DNA of 64,000 bases, from positions 682,001 to 746,000 of the forward strand of contig JADJJT010000003.1 in the NCBI GenBank assembly GCA_016706405.1. Direction: 5' to 3'. Shown in pieces: positions 27,446-36,029 of the stretch. Positions within the stretch are counted from its first letter, which is position 1. The number at the start of each line of letters is the position of its first letter. Source of the stretch: Sphingobacteriales bacterium (lineage in GTDB: Bacteria; Bacteroidota; Bacteroidia; Chitinophagales; UBA2359). A program made the position numbers and the translations under genes. The notes below the pieces were generated by a model. That model worked only from the letters and a program-made list of their open reading frames with translations. It was not told the DNA's origin and searched no databases.

Positions 27446-28075
27446 ATGGACGATGTTTCTGCTACAAGGACAAATCCCAAACTCGACTTGTTACTTCAAA
27501 ATTTACCAAATTTTAGCATCCAGCTATCCGGAAAAATATCAAAGGCAATATTAAGTACCACAAATATACGCACCTTCCACGAGGCATGTATATATATAAG
27601 TAGCCTTCCATACAAACGTAACTCAAACAAAACAAATCCAGTCTGCGTTTTAGACGAAAAATGCGGGACATGTAGTACTAAACATGCTTTGCTTAAATCT
27701 ATTGCCCTTGAAAACAATTGCCCACAAATACAATTAATGATGGGAGTTTTTTATATGAACGGGCAAAATACACCCGCCATACAACCTATTTTAACAAAAT
27801 ACAATTTGCCCTGCCTGCCCGAAGCACATAATTATTTGAAAGTAGAACCAGAAACAGTTTACGATTTTACATTGGCCAAAATAAATGCACTAAATTTTAA
27901 ACCCTATTTGTTAACCGAAATAGAAATTACCCCCATACAAACAAAAACGTTCAAAATTGCATTCCATAAAAATTTTTTAGCCGAATGGCTGACTCAGCAC
28001 CCAGAAGTATCGTACAATATTGAAAACTTATGGGAAATTCGCGAAAAGTGCATCAGAGCGATTGCCGCTTGCTAA
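27446..28075 (+). CDS. Unknown protein, possible transglutaminase-like fold
   Basis: 209 residues, 21 bp after the FHA gene and so likely in its operon. EKCGTCSTKHALLKSIA places a cysteine at the start of a helix, followed by PEAHNYL and YDFTLAK. The Cys-His-Asp order and helix-strand spacing recall transglutaminase-like cysteine hydrolases. That is a resemblance only, as I do not recognise the family with confidence. No signal peptide or membrane helix is visible. In this context it could act on, or be controlled by, the kinase-FHA pathway. Confidence 0.55.
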   Translation: MDDVSATRTNPKLDLLLQNLPNFSIQLSGKISKAILSTTNIRTFHEACIYISSLPYKRNSNKTNPVCVLDEKCGTCSTKHALLKSIALENNCPQIQLMMGVFYMNGQNTPAIQPILTKYNLPCLPEAHNYLKVEPETVYDFTLAKINALNFKPYLLTEIEITPIQTKTFKIAFHKNFLAEWLTQHPEVSYNIENLWEIREKCIRAIAAC

Positions 28076-28096
28076 CCGAACTTGGTTTTATTAGAT

Positions 28097-28777
28097 ATGA
28101 GTATTAATTTTAACAAAATATTTAAGAAGAATAAAAAATGGGTTCAAGATAAATTAGCATACGACCCAACTTATTTTGCCCGTTTAGCCAAAGGTCAATG
28201 GCCCGAAGTGCTTTATATAGGCTGTAGCGATAGCCGTGTTACCGCCGAAGAACTTATGGGTGCCGAACCAGGTGAAGTTTTTGTGCACCGCAATATTGCC
28301 AACCAGGTAATACCAACCGACAATAACGTAAATGCAGTTATCCAGTACGCAGTCGAATTTTTGCAAGTAAAACATATTGTTGTATGCGGGCATTATAACT
28401 GCGGCGGTGTACAAGCTGCGCTTAACCCAAATGATATGGGGCAGCTAAACGCATGGTTGCAAACTTTGCGAAATGTTTACCGGTTACATTTTAAAGAAAT
28501 TGAGTCCATAAAAGATACAACTTTGCGTTTTAATCGGTTAGTTGAATTAAACGTGCGCGAACAATGTATAAACATATTAAAAACTGATCACGTTCAAAAA
28601 TCATGGCACAAATACGGATACCCCCAAGTACACGGATGGGTTTTTGATATTCATACCGGTAAAATTATTGACCTTAAATTAAGTATTAAAAAAGAATTTG
28701 CACAGATATTAAATATTTTTGACCTTAGATTGGGCGAAGATAAACTTGGCAACAACGACACTCAGTTTTTTATATAA
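28097..28777 (+). CDS. Beta-class carbonic anhydrase
   Basis: 226 residues from the ATG at 28097. A TTG 15 bp upstream would add only a non-conserved MVLLD. The zinc site is visible: YIGCSDSRV (Cys and the Asp-Arg dyad) and VCGHYNCGG (His and Cys). VFVHRNIAN and the QYAVEFL helix are also typical. It interconverts CO2 and bicarbonate in the cytoplasm. It lies 21 bp after the preceding gene, although a functional link to the kinases is doubtful. Confidence 0.95.
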   Translation: MSINFNKIFKKNKKWVQDKLAYDPTYFARLAKGQWPEVLYIGCSDSRVTAEELMGAEPGEVFVHRNIANQVIPTDNNVNAVIQYAVEFLQVKHIVVCGHYNCGGVQAALNPNDMGQLNAWLQTLRNVYRLHFKEIESIKDTTLRFNRLVELNVREQCINILKTDHVQKSWHKYGYPQVHGWVFDIHTGKIIDLKLSIKKEFAQILNIFDLRLGEDKLGNNDTQFFI

Positions 28778-28961
28778 TCCGGAAAAATTCTTAAAATAGC
28801 AACAAATTAAAACCGTTTAGCACAGCTCCAAAAGCATCTTTTTTAATATTTTAAGCATCCATACCCTATAAAAACAACACGACTAAAGCAAATTAAATTA
28901 GTAAAGATGCCTAAACCAACCTAAACTAAATTTGTCATATACTGCAATATGTACAAATATT

Positions 28962-28991
28962 ATTACAATGAAACCATAACATCATTGTAAT
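28962..28991. promoter_or_regulatory. Inverted repeat upstream of the TPR-protein gene
   Basis: ATTACAATGA (28962-28971) and TCATTGTAAT (28982-28991) form a perfect 10-bp inverted repeat with a 10-nt spacer, about 42 bp before the ATG at 29033. It could be an operator or a 5' leader hairpin. No canonical promoter boxes were found beside it. Confidence 0.4.
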
Positions 28992-29032
28992 TTTATAAAT
29001 ATAAATACACAATAATTAAATTCAAAATAAAA

Positions 29033-30622
29033 ATGAAAAAAATACTCTTATCATCCATCCTGCTATTAGTTTTTTTCACCTCTACCCTTGCCGCCCAAAC
29101 ATTAGCCGAAGCGCAAAAACTACTAACCTACGAAAAATACAACAGCGCAATATCCGCTTTTGAAAAATTAGCAGCCGCAAAACCCAACGATGCCGAAACT
29201 TTGCTGTATCTGGGTAATGCCTATACCATTGCCAAACGGCCCGAAGAAGCGAAAGCAACCTACGGTAAACTAATGTCGGTTGATGCCAAAAATCCATTTT
29301 CACAAATTGGTGTGGCACGCATCAATGCCATCGGAAAAAATGCCGAAAATACAGTTGCTGCCTTACAATCTGCCATCAAATTGAGCAAAAAGAAAAACCC
29401 CGCCATTTATCGTTGGGCAATTGCAACTTTGCTAATGCTCGATAAACCAAATACCGAATTGGCTATTGCCTGGGGCACTAAAGCAACCGAATTAGACAAA
29501 AGCGACAAAAGTTATATGGCGTTGGGCGATGCGTTTTATGCCAGCCAAAATGCCGGAAAAGCCGTTTCGCAATACGAATATGCCATTGAAAAAAACAAAA
29601 CAAACCCCGAACCATATTACAAAATTGGCGTTATTTGGGTGCAGGCAAAAAATGAAGACTTAGCCGTAAAAAGCCTCAAACAAGCCATAACCTTAGACCC
29701 CAATTTTGCCCCCGCTTACCGCCGCCTTGGCGACTTTTATTACAACACCTACCGTTTTAATACAGCAACCGCCAATTATGAAAAATACATGCAATTAGGC
29801 GAACCATCCTTAGAAGACTGGATGCAATACGCCAACTCGCTGTACTTGGCCGAAGACTACGAGAAAGCCATTACCACTATCCAAGATATTATAAAAAAGG
29901 ATGCCTCAAAAAATTACCTAAACCGTTTAATTGGTTACTCGTATTACAAAACAGAAAAATATGCCGAAGGATTGGATTTTATGGCCAAATTTATGGAAAA
30001 TGTACCCGCCGATAAAACATTAAACTCAGACTACGAATACTACGGCAAGTTATTGCTAAAAAATAACAAACCCGACGAAGCCATTCCTTTACTTAACAAG
30101 GCTTATGAAGGAGATACCTCAAAAAAAGTGCGTGCCGATATTGCCGGCCTAATTGCAGACCACTATAGCGATCAAAAAAATTATCCGGAAGCTATAAAAT
30201 ATTATGAACTTAAAATTTCTAATTTAGAAAAACCCGTAGCACAAGACTTTTACGACTTAGGCGGCACCTACTACTCAAGCAAAGATTATAAAAAAGCCGA
30301 CAGTTTATTTACCCTTGTTGTAAATTTGCGTCCCGATGCAACCGTTGGTTATATATGGCGTGCCAAATCAAATGCCCGCTTAGAGTCGAACGAGAACCCC
30401 AGCGGATTGGCTAAACCTCACTACGAAAAATTTATAGAAGTTGCCACAAAAGACCCCGAAACCTTTGAAAAACAAAAGAAAAACATAATAGAATCCTATA
30501 ATTATTTAGCCTACTATTATTACAAAACCAACGATTACGTTAACGCCCGTTTGTACTGCCAAAAAGTACTTGAGTTAGATGCCTCAAACGCACAAGCAAC
30601 AAATATCATAAAGGCTTTATAA
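29033..30622 (+). CDS. Secreted tetratricopeptide-repeat protein
   Basis: 529 residues. Signal peptide MKKILLSSILLLVFFTSTLA is cleaved before QTLAEAQ. About twelve TPR-like helical pairs follow, for example AETLLYLGNAYTIAKRPEEA, PEPYYKIGVIWVQAKNEDLA, FAPAYRRLGDFYYNTYRFNT and AQDFYDLGGTYYSSKDYKKA. It has no catalytic motif. TPR proteins scaffold complexes, so this one probably acts in the periplasm or on the envelope. It is flanked by its own terminator. Confidence 0.88.
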   Translation: MKKILLSSILLLVFFTSTLAAQTLAEAQKLLTYEKYNSAISAFEKLAAAKPNDAETLLYLGNAYTIAKRPEEAKATYGKLMSVDAKNPFSQIGVARINAIGKNAENTVAALQSAIKLSKKKNPAIYRWAIATLLMLDKPNTELAIAWGTKATELDKSDKSYMALGDAFYASQNAGKAVSQYEYAIEKNKTNPEPYYKIGVIWVQAKNEDLAVKSLKQAITLDPNFAPAYRRLGDFYYNTYRFNTATANYEKYMQLGEPSLEDWMQYANSLYLAEDYEKAITTIQDIIKKDASKNYLNRLIGYSYYKTEKYAEGLDFMAKFMENVPADKTLNSDYEYYGKLLLKNNKPDEAIPLLNKAYEGDTSKKVRADIAGLIADHYSDQKNYPEAIKYYELKISNLEKPVAQDFYDLGGTYYSSKDYKKADSLFTLVVNLRPDATVGYIWRAKSNARLESNENPSGLAKPHYEKFIEVATKDPETFEKQKKNIIESYNYLAYYYYKTNDYVNARLYCQKVLELDASNAQATNIIKAL

Positions 30623-30665
30623 ACAAAAAGAAAAAATAGTTTTTAAAACTATACTGTATTTAAAC

Positions 30666-30713
30666 CGCAATTCGTTTATAATATTATTAAAAAGACGAAT
30701 TGCGTTTTTTTTA
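30666..30713 (+). terminator. Intrinsic terminator after the TPR gene
   Basis: Stem CGCAATTCGT with ACGAATTGCG, a 19-nt AT-rich loop and a run of eight T immediately after. Confidence 0.85.
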
Positions 30714-30869
30714 TTGATTATTTCATTTTTTGAGTATAACAATACCCTAAATTAGCGCCCATCCGGAAGAAAAAAACGTATTCCCTTATAAGAATGAAAA
30801 GCTTAAATAAAGTAAAACGCAAAAAATTCCGGATGCTTGAGTTTATTGGTTATCGCAAATATATAATCT

Positions 30870-32036
30870 TTATTTCAATTCAAGGGCAGCTTTAATTTTA
30901 GAAAAAATAGCCGTATTTTCATACACTCCGGCAAAATTTTCGGCACCCGGGCCATAAGCAAAAACCGGCACCATACTGCCAGTGTGCGAGGTGCTAACAA
31001 ACCCTCCTTTTATTGGGCCGTTCAATACCGAGCCTTTATCAATAGCAAAGCCCCCGGTTTCGTGGTCTGCAGTAATTACGACCAAAGTTTGTTGATTTAA
31101 ATTGGCAAAATTTAGGGCAGCCCCAATAGCGTGATCAAAATCTATCATTTCGGCAATTAAATTATCGGTATCGTTGCCATGGGCAGCCCAATCTATTTGC
31201 GAACCTTCGACGATTAAAAAAAAACCCTTTGTATTTTGTGCCAACTGCGGCAGGCTTTGCTGTACTGCAGATTTTAAATAGGTGCGCCCTTCGGTAAATT
31301 TTGCCGGCTCGTTTACAGCAGTAAAAGCAATATAGGGTGGTTTTAAACTGTCGAAATTTGCCGTATAATTGGTTTTAACTGTATAGCCTTGTTTTTCTAA
31401 ATCAGGCAACAGGTTTAGGCCATCGGGGCGTTTGTCGAAATGGCTTTGCCCGCCAGCAATAAACACCTCTACCGGATGAGAAAGTTTTAATAAATCGGCA
31501 GCAATGTCGTACACCATTTTGCGACTTGGCTGGTGGGCATAAAAACAAGCAGGCGTAGCGTGGGTAGCACTACAAGTAGTAATAATTCCGGTACTTAAGC
31601 CTTTTAACTCAGCAGCCTCTAACAAAGTAGGCTTCCCCTGCCCGTTAGCATCAAGGCCAACTGCACCATTATAAGTTTTAACCCCCGATGCAAGTGCCGT
31701 TGCACCCGCAGCACTATCGGTTATTAAATCGCTTGCCGAATATGTTTTACTTAAGCCAACATGCGAACACCCTTCGAGCGATAAGGTATTGTTGTTGCCA
31801 AACATGCCCGCCGTAATATGCGAAAGACCCATGCCATCGCCAATCATAAAAATAACATTTACAGGTTTAGGACCAAAAAATGTGGGCTTGGGCGAAACCA
31901 ATGGCTTGCTGTCAACAATATATTTATTGTGATGATTTGGCGGAAGGTTTCCATTGCTTTTAACTTGCCAGAAACAAGCAGTTTGAAAAGCTAAAAAATA
32001 AGTCGCAACAATAAAAATCCGGATAAAAATTTTCAA
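30870..32036 (-). CDS. Alkaline phosphatase
   Basis: About 388 residues. The fold motifs are VIFMIGDGMG (metal Asp), SDLITDSAAGATALASG (nucleophilic Ser), EGSQIDWAAHGND and VITADHETGGF (metal Asp/His). The enzyme releases phosphate from monoesters in the periplasm or at the surface. The N-terminus KIFIRIFIVATYFLAFQTAC looks like a signal ending in a lipobox-type cysteine. I place the start at TTG 32036, because the upstream TTG at 32075 lies within the promoter -7 box. The gene is transcribed away from the neighbouring ISAs1 element. Confidence 0.9.
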   Translation of the reverse strand: MKIFIRIFIVATYFLAFQTACFWQVKSNGNLPPNHHNKYIVDSKPLVSPKPTFFGPKPVNVIFMIGDGMGLSHITAGMFGNNNTLSLEGCSHVGLSKTYSASDLITDSAAGATALASGVKTYNGAVGLDANGQGKPTLLEAAELKGLSTGIITTCSATHATPACFYAHQPSRKMVYDIAADLLKLSHPVEVFIAGGQSHFDKRPDGLNLLPDLEKQGYTVKTNYTANFDSLKPPYIAFTAVNEPAKFTEGRTYLKSAVQQSLPQLAQNTKGFFLIVEGSQIDWAAHGNDTDNLIAEMIDFDHAIGAALNFANLNQQTLVVITADHETGGFAIDKGSVLNGPIKGGFVSTSHTGSMVPVFAYGPGAENFAGVYENTAIFSKIKAALELK

Positions 32037-32072
32037 AACTTTAAACTTTAAAAATAATACAATGCGTACCCA

Positions 32073-32080
32073 CAAAGTTA
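32073..32080 (-). promoter_or_regulatory. Promoter -7 box of the alkaline phosphatase gene
   Basis: TAACTTTG on the minus strand, a TAnnTTTG match. Transcription would start near 32066, about 30 nt before the TTG start chosen here. No clear -33 TTTG is seen. The ISAs1 element begins 40 bp upstream. Confidence 0.6.
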
Positions 32081-32110
32081 CGCCTATATTTGTAAAACAC
32101 AGAATTTAAA

Positions 32111-32119
32111 CCAATCAAC
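32111..32119. repeat. Left target-site duplication of the ISAs1 element
   Basis: CCAATCAAC, repeated at 34221-34229 beyond the other end of the element. Confidence 0.88.
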
Positions 32120-32955
32120 CAGGTTAAACGCATTAAAATAGTGGTTGGATTAATTTGAGGAGATACATATCGTTCCAAGCGGCGATGTGTCTTCGTTTTT
32201 TAATACTGTTTTTGTCGTCATTTTGGGTTAAGATTTGTAGGGCTATTTTTCTGAGAGTAGCAAAGTTTTCAGCAGCATATTTGGTTCTGCTACGATTATG
32301 GTCTTCATTAAAGACAACATCGAGCATCCAGGTGTAGGTTGTTTTCAATACCCAATGGTTTCGGCAAATTGTCAAAGCGTTTTGTGGACTTATATCGAGA
32401 CTGGTGAGGTAATAGCGAACTTCCTGAGTAGTTTTTTTCGGGTTGGTTTTCAAAGTTCGCTCGGCAATAATACGAATAATTGATTGGCAATCCTTGAATT
32501 TTGCAGCCGAATCGACAAAAAACAATTGATTTAGCACCGTACAGGTGCGTTTTTCGATGCGTCCGCCGTTGTACTCCACTTTTTCGAAACTTGGCAGTTG
32601 AGCAGCTAATGATGAAAATCGGCTGACGGTTTCTTCAAACAAAACACCTTGGTTCTTTTTCAGTGCCAGTACATAATCTGCCTTTTTATTACGGATTTGC
32701 TCGGCTATATGGGGCTGACAAGCAATGGCATCTATACTAACTATGCTGCCTGCCAGTTCGAGAGCATCCAAAAGTTCGGGGATTGCCGTCTTTTCGTTGC
32801 TCTTTGCTGCCACCTTTTTGCTGCCCCAACACCAAACGCTGCTCACACGCCCAAGCAGTTACAATGCATATACCGCTTTTTTTTGACCCTGAACGGTCGG
32901 TTCCGCATAAAACCTTGCCATCAATACAGACCTGTTTGTCGGCTAAAAAACCTAA

Positions 32956-33882
32956 GAGACTGTCTAAAAATTAAAAATTGGCATGCCAGTCCTAAAAATT
33001 GATAGGAAAAAAGTTATTAAAAGAGATGTGAATAAAAGACTATCAGTTTGACGTTTAAATAATAATTCATAGCTTTATGAAAATCAAACACATAAAGTAA
33101 AATGAAAACCTACCCAAGCAGTCTCACCGATAGTCAATGGAGTGCAATATTAGGCATTTTAGACGACAAACGGAAACGAAAACACAGTTTAAGAGAAATT
33201 TTTAATGCGCTGTTCTATTTGCTTAAAACTGGCTGTCAATGGCGCATGCTGCCGTTCCATTTTCCGTCATGGAAGCTTGTTTACTACTATTTTACCAAGT
33301 GGAAGAAGGATGGGAAGATAGAACTCATCCATGAAATACTCAGGGATAAGACTCGAAGCAAGCAGGCAGGGCTTCATCGCCAAGTGTTGGTATAATTGAT
33401 AGCCAGAGCGTAAAGACAACAAGCGTCGGAGGCTTGTGCAGAGGGATTGACGGGGGTAAAAAGTTAAAGGCAGAAAGCGGCATATTATTGTAGATACAAT
33501 GGGACTACTTTTAGCGGTTGTGGTTCATGCGGCAAATGAGCATGACAGTAAATCAGCCCCAATGGTTATAGCTGACCTCAGAGGCAGGTTTTGCAGATTG
33601 GTAAAGATAGTAGCTGATGGCGGGTATAGAGGCGAGTTAATTGAAAATACCCGCAAAACGTTTGGGTGGGTGGTTGAGGTTGTAAGTAGATCGAATACAG
33701 CCTCGAAATTCGAAGTATTGCCAAAAAGATGGATTGTTGAAAGAACTTTTGCATGGCTCGAAAGCTATCGAAGATTGAGTAAAGACTTTGAGTTCCAAAC
33801 CGAAACGAGCCAGACAATGATCCAACTTGCCATGATAAAATTGATGCTTAATAGAATTAGAAAATAAAATTTAGACAGGCTC
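32956..33882 (+). mobile_element. IS5-family insertion sequence, copy 1 (927 bp), nested in ISAs1
   Basis: Inverted repeats begin GAGACTGTCTAAA at the left and, read inward, GAGCCTGTCTAAA at the right. Both sides carry a TAA target duplication (32953-32955 and 33883-33885). A second copy lies inverted at 46696-47625. By eye the two differ by three single-base indels and one substitution, so they come from a very recent transposition. Confidence 0.92.
33102..33867 (+). pseudogene. IS5-family transposase, copy 1, frameshifted
   Basis: Starts MKTYPSSLTDSQWSAILGI, the N-terminal domain of IS427/IS1031-type IS5 transposases, with LLKTGCQWRMLP. The DDE domain follows: IIDSQSVKTT, KGRKRHIIVDTMG, VVADGGYRG-like KIVADGGYRG, and KRWIVERTFAWLESYRRL. 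Relative to copy 2 it lacks one A near 33355 (TCGAAGC against TCGAAAGC) and one A near 33460 (five A against six), which breaks the frame. With those two bases it would encode 255 residues. Confidence 0.9.
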
Positions 33883-34220
33883 TAAAAGTTCCTTCGACCA
33901 ACGATATAAACTTGACGAAAACGCATCTTTGTCTAAGTGCTGAAATACTCGGTTGAAAGTGTCGTGAGAGGGAATGCCGTTGGGTAATTCCATAAATGTC
34001 TTTAAAAAAGACAATTTTGACGACCATACTCGGCTATTTCCTCAAAATCCTCCGCACCACTTACCACTGCACATAAACTAATAAGCAATATCTCAGGCAG
34101 GCTATACAACTTCTTGCGGTTTATACGAAAATCCTTTACTTCGGCGAAAAATTTAATTGTTTCCATGCCGCAAAAATAATTCCTATCTGGCTTTCTTTTA
34201 TTTTTAATGCGTTTAACCTG

Positions 34221-34229
34221 CCAATCAAC
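34221..34229. repeat. Right target-site duplication of the ISAs1 element
   Basis: Second copy of CCAATCAAC, adjoining the right inverted repeat. Confidence 0.88.
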
Positions 34230-34311
34230 TGAGAAGCAATTTTTTAACTTCTTTTTTTCGACGGTGTTATTTTTAAGCCAATCTTATATTATTTACTTGT
34301 TTAAAAATTGC

Positions 34312-34319
34312 TAACTTTG
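34312..34319 (+). promoter_or_regulatory. Promoter -7 box immediately upstream of the GH3-like gene
   Basis: TAACTTTG ends five bases before the GTG start at 34324. Transcription should start about 5-7 nt after the box, at or next to the start codon, so the mRNA is probably leaderless. Confidence 0.6.
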
Positions 34320-34323
34320 CAGC

Positions 34324-35832
34324 GTGTCTATAAAATCAATCATAGCCAAACCCTATGCAATGTGGGCAACCGAACGCGCCTTACACGACGCGCGACGGGC
34401 AAGACAATGTCAAAAAAATATTTTTGAAGAACTACTTTTTTGGGGTAGCCGAACAATTTTTGGGAAAGACCACCACTTAACACCCAATTTAAAATACGAT
34501 AGTTTTGCCAAACAAGTACCAATAACCGACTATGAAGCTATAAAACACTATATTGAAAGAGTAAAAAACGGCGAACGAAACATTTTATGGCGTGGCTTGC
34601 CTCTTTATTTTGCCAAAACAAGCGGTACAACATCGGGGGTAAAATATATACCGGTTACCGCCGATAGCATAGGAAACCATATAGATGGCGCAAAAATGGC
34701 CTTGCTGTTTCATATAAGAGATACCGGAAATGCCGATTTCGTTTCCGGAAAAATGATTTTTTTATCCGGAAGCCCAAAATTAGCCGTTAAAAATAAAATT
34801 CAAATAGGCCGCTTGTCGGGTATTGTGCAAAATCATGTGCCAAAATACTTACAACACAACCGCCTGCCAAGTTTCGAAACCAATTGTATTGAAGATTGGG
34901 AAACAAAGTTAGACTACATCGTAGAAGAAACTGCCAACCAAGATATGACCCTAATTAGCGGCATTCCGCCATGGGTACAAATGTATTTTGACAGATTGGT
35001 AGATAAATTTAACCGACCCATAAAAGATATTTTCCCAAATTTTAATCTTTTGGTGCATGGTGGCGTTAATTTTGAACCATATCGCCCCAAATTAGAAACT
35101 ACTATTGGCAAAACAGTAGCAATGATTGGCACCTATCCGGCAAGCGAAGGTTTTTTTGCCTATCAAACATCGCAAGCTGATTTGTCGTTGTTGCTAAATG
35201 TTAATGCCGGAATTTTTTACGAGTTTATTCCAATTGCCGAAATTTTTAATCCAAATCCAACAAGACTACGACTTCACGAAGTTAGTTTAGACACCAACTA
35301 CGCCGTAATAATTACTACAAACGCCGGACTTTGGAGCTACAATTTAGGAGATACGGTAAAATTTACCGAGCTAAATCCTTACCGCGTTTTAGTAACGGGC
35401 AGAGTTAAACATTTTATTTCGGCGTTTGGCGAACACGTGATTGGCGAAGAAGTAGAGGCCGCAATTTTAACGGCTGCCAACCACCAACAAATTGCAGTTA
35501 CCGAATTTACTGTTGCACCACAAATTGAAACCCACAACGAACCCCCCTACCACGAGTGGTATGTTGAGTTTGGAAACAACCACCCACAAGATTTACAACA
35601 GTTTGCCCGCGAAATAGATGAAACCCTGCAAGCAAAAAATGTGTATTACGCCGACCTGCGCCGAGGCAATATTTTGCAATGCCTAAAAATACGCCCGTTG
35701 GTTAAAGGTGCTTTTCAACAGTACATGAAATCAATAGGTAAATTAGGCGGGCAAAACAAAGTGCCCCGGCTGGCCAACGACCGCAGCCTTGTGAATCAGT
35801 TAAACAGCTATCTTTTTTACGCAATTAATTGA
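34324..35832 (+). CDS. GH3 auxin-responsive-promoter-like family protein
   Basis: 502 residues from GTG 34324. The N-terminus SIKSIIAKPYAMWATERA fits family openings, so the GTG is preferred over the downstream ATG. Motifs of the ANL-type adenylating fold are seen: YFAKTSGTTSGVKYIPV (ATP-binding P-loop-like), GTYPASEGFFAYQ, YAVIITTNAGLWSYNLGD, and VTGRVKHFISAFGEHV. Plant GH3 enzymes adenylate acyl acids and join them to amino acids. Bacterial members are common in Bacteroidota and their substrates are unknown. The ISAs1 insertion lies 100 bp upstream. Confidence 0.9.
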   Translation: MSIKSIIAKPYAMWATERALHDARRARQCQKNIFEELLFWGSRTIFGKDHHLTPNLKYDSFAKQVPITDYEAIKHYIERVKNGERNILWRGLPLYFAKTSGTTSGVKYIPVTADSIGNHIDGAKMALLFHIRDTGNADFVSGKMIFLSGSPKLAVKNKIQIGRLSGIVQNHVPKYLQHNRLPSFETNCIEDWETKLDYIVEETANQDMTLISGIPPWVQMYFDRLVDKFNRPIKDIFPNFNLLVHGGVNFEPYRPKLETTIGKTVAMIGTYPASEGFFAYQTSQADLSLLLNVNAGIFYEFIPIAEIFNPNPTRLRLHEVSLDTNYAVIITTNAGLWSYNLGDTVKFTELNPYRVLVTGRVKHFISAFGEHVIGEEVEAAILTAANHQQIAVTEFTVAPQIETHNEPPYHEWYVEFGNNHPQDLQQFAREIDETLQAKNVYYADLRRGNILQCLKIRPLVKGAFQQYMKSIGKLGGQNKVPRLANDRSLVNQLNSYLFYAIN

Positions 35833-36029
35833 GTAAAAAAGTAGTAAGCACCATTAGGCAAAAGTATCGTTTTGGTTAAATTATGTTTAATCCATTTATT
35901 TACAAACAAAAACATGGAACTTTGCAGCTCAATTTTTGTTTTTTTCTATTTTATTATAATTTCATTCTAAATTCTTATTAATTATATCATTTTTTTGATT
36001 GATATACTGACAAAAAACCTTATAAAATT

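Larger units (their letters stand above)
32133..34166 (-). pseudogene. ISAs1-family transposase, split by IS5 and frameshifted
   Basis: The ATG at 34166 opens a frame METIKFFAEVKDFR and continues past a frameshift near 33998 into SHDTFNRVFQHLD and WSKELL. The IS5 element then interrupts. Beyond it the frame resumes with FLADKQVCIDGKVLCG and TAWACEQRLVLGQQK. A one-base A-run change near 32835 follows, then KSNEKTAIPELLDALEL, SIVSIDAIACQ and DYVLALKKNQ to the stop at 32133. Removing IS5 plus one TAA joins WSKELL to GFLADK in frame. The DDE residues typical of the family are present, but the copy is inactive as written. Confidence 0.88.
32120..34220 (-). mobile_element. ISAs1-family insertion sequence interrupted by an IS5-family element
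   Basis: The ends are perfect inverted repeats: CAGGTTAAACGCATTAAAA at the left and its complement at 34202-34220. They are flanked by the 9-bp duplication CCAATCAAC, as expected for ISAs1 elements (8-10 bp). Without the nested IS5 element and one duplicated TAA the element is 1171 bp, a normal family size. It sits between the divergent promoters of the alkaline phosphatase and GH3-like genes. Order of events: ISAs1 first, IS5 later. Confidence 0.9.
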
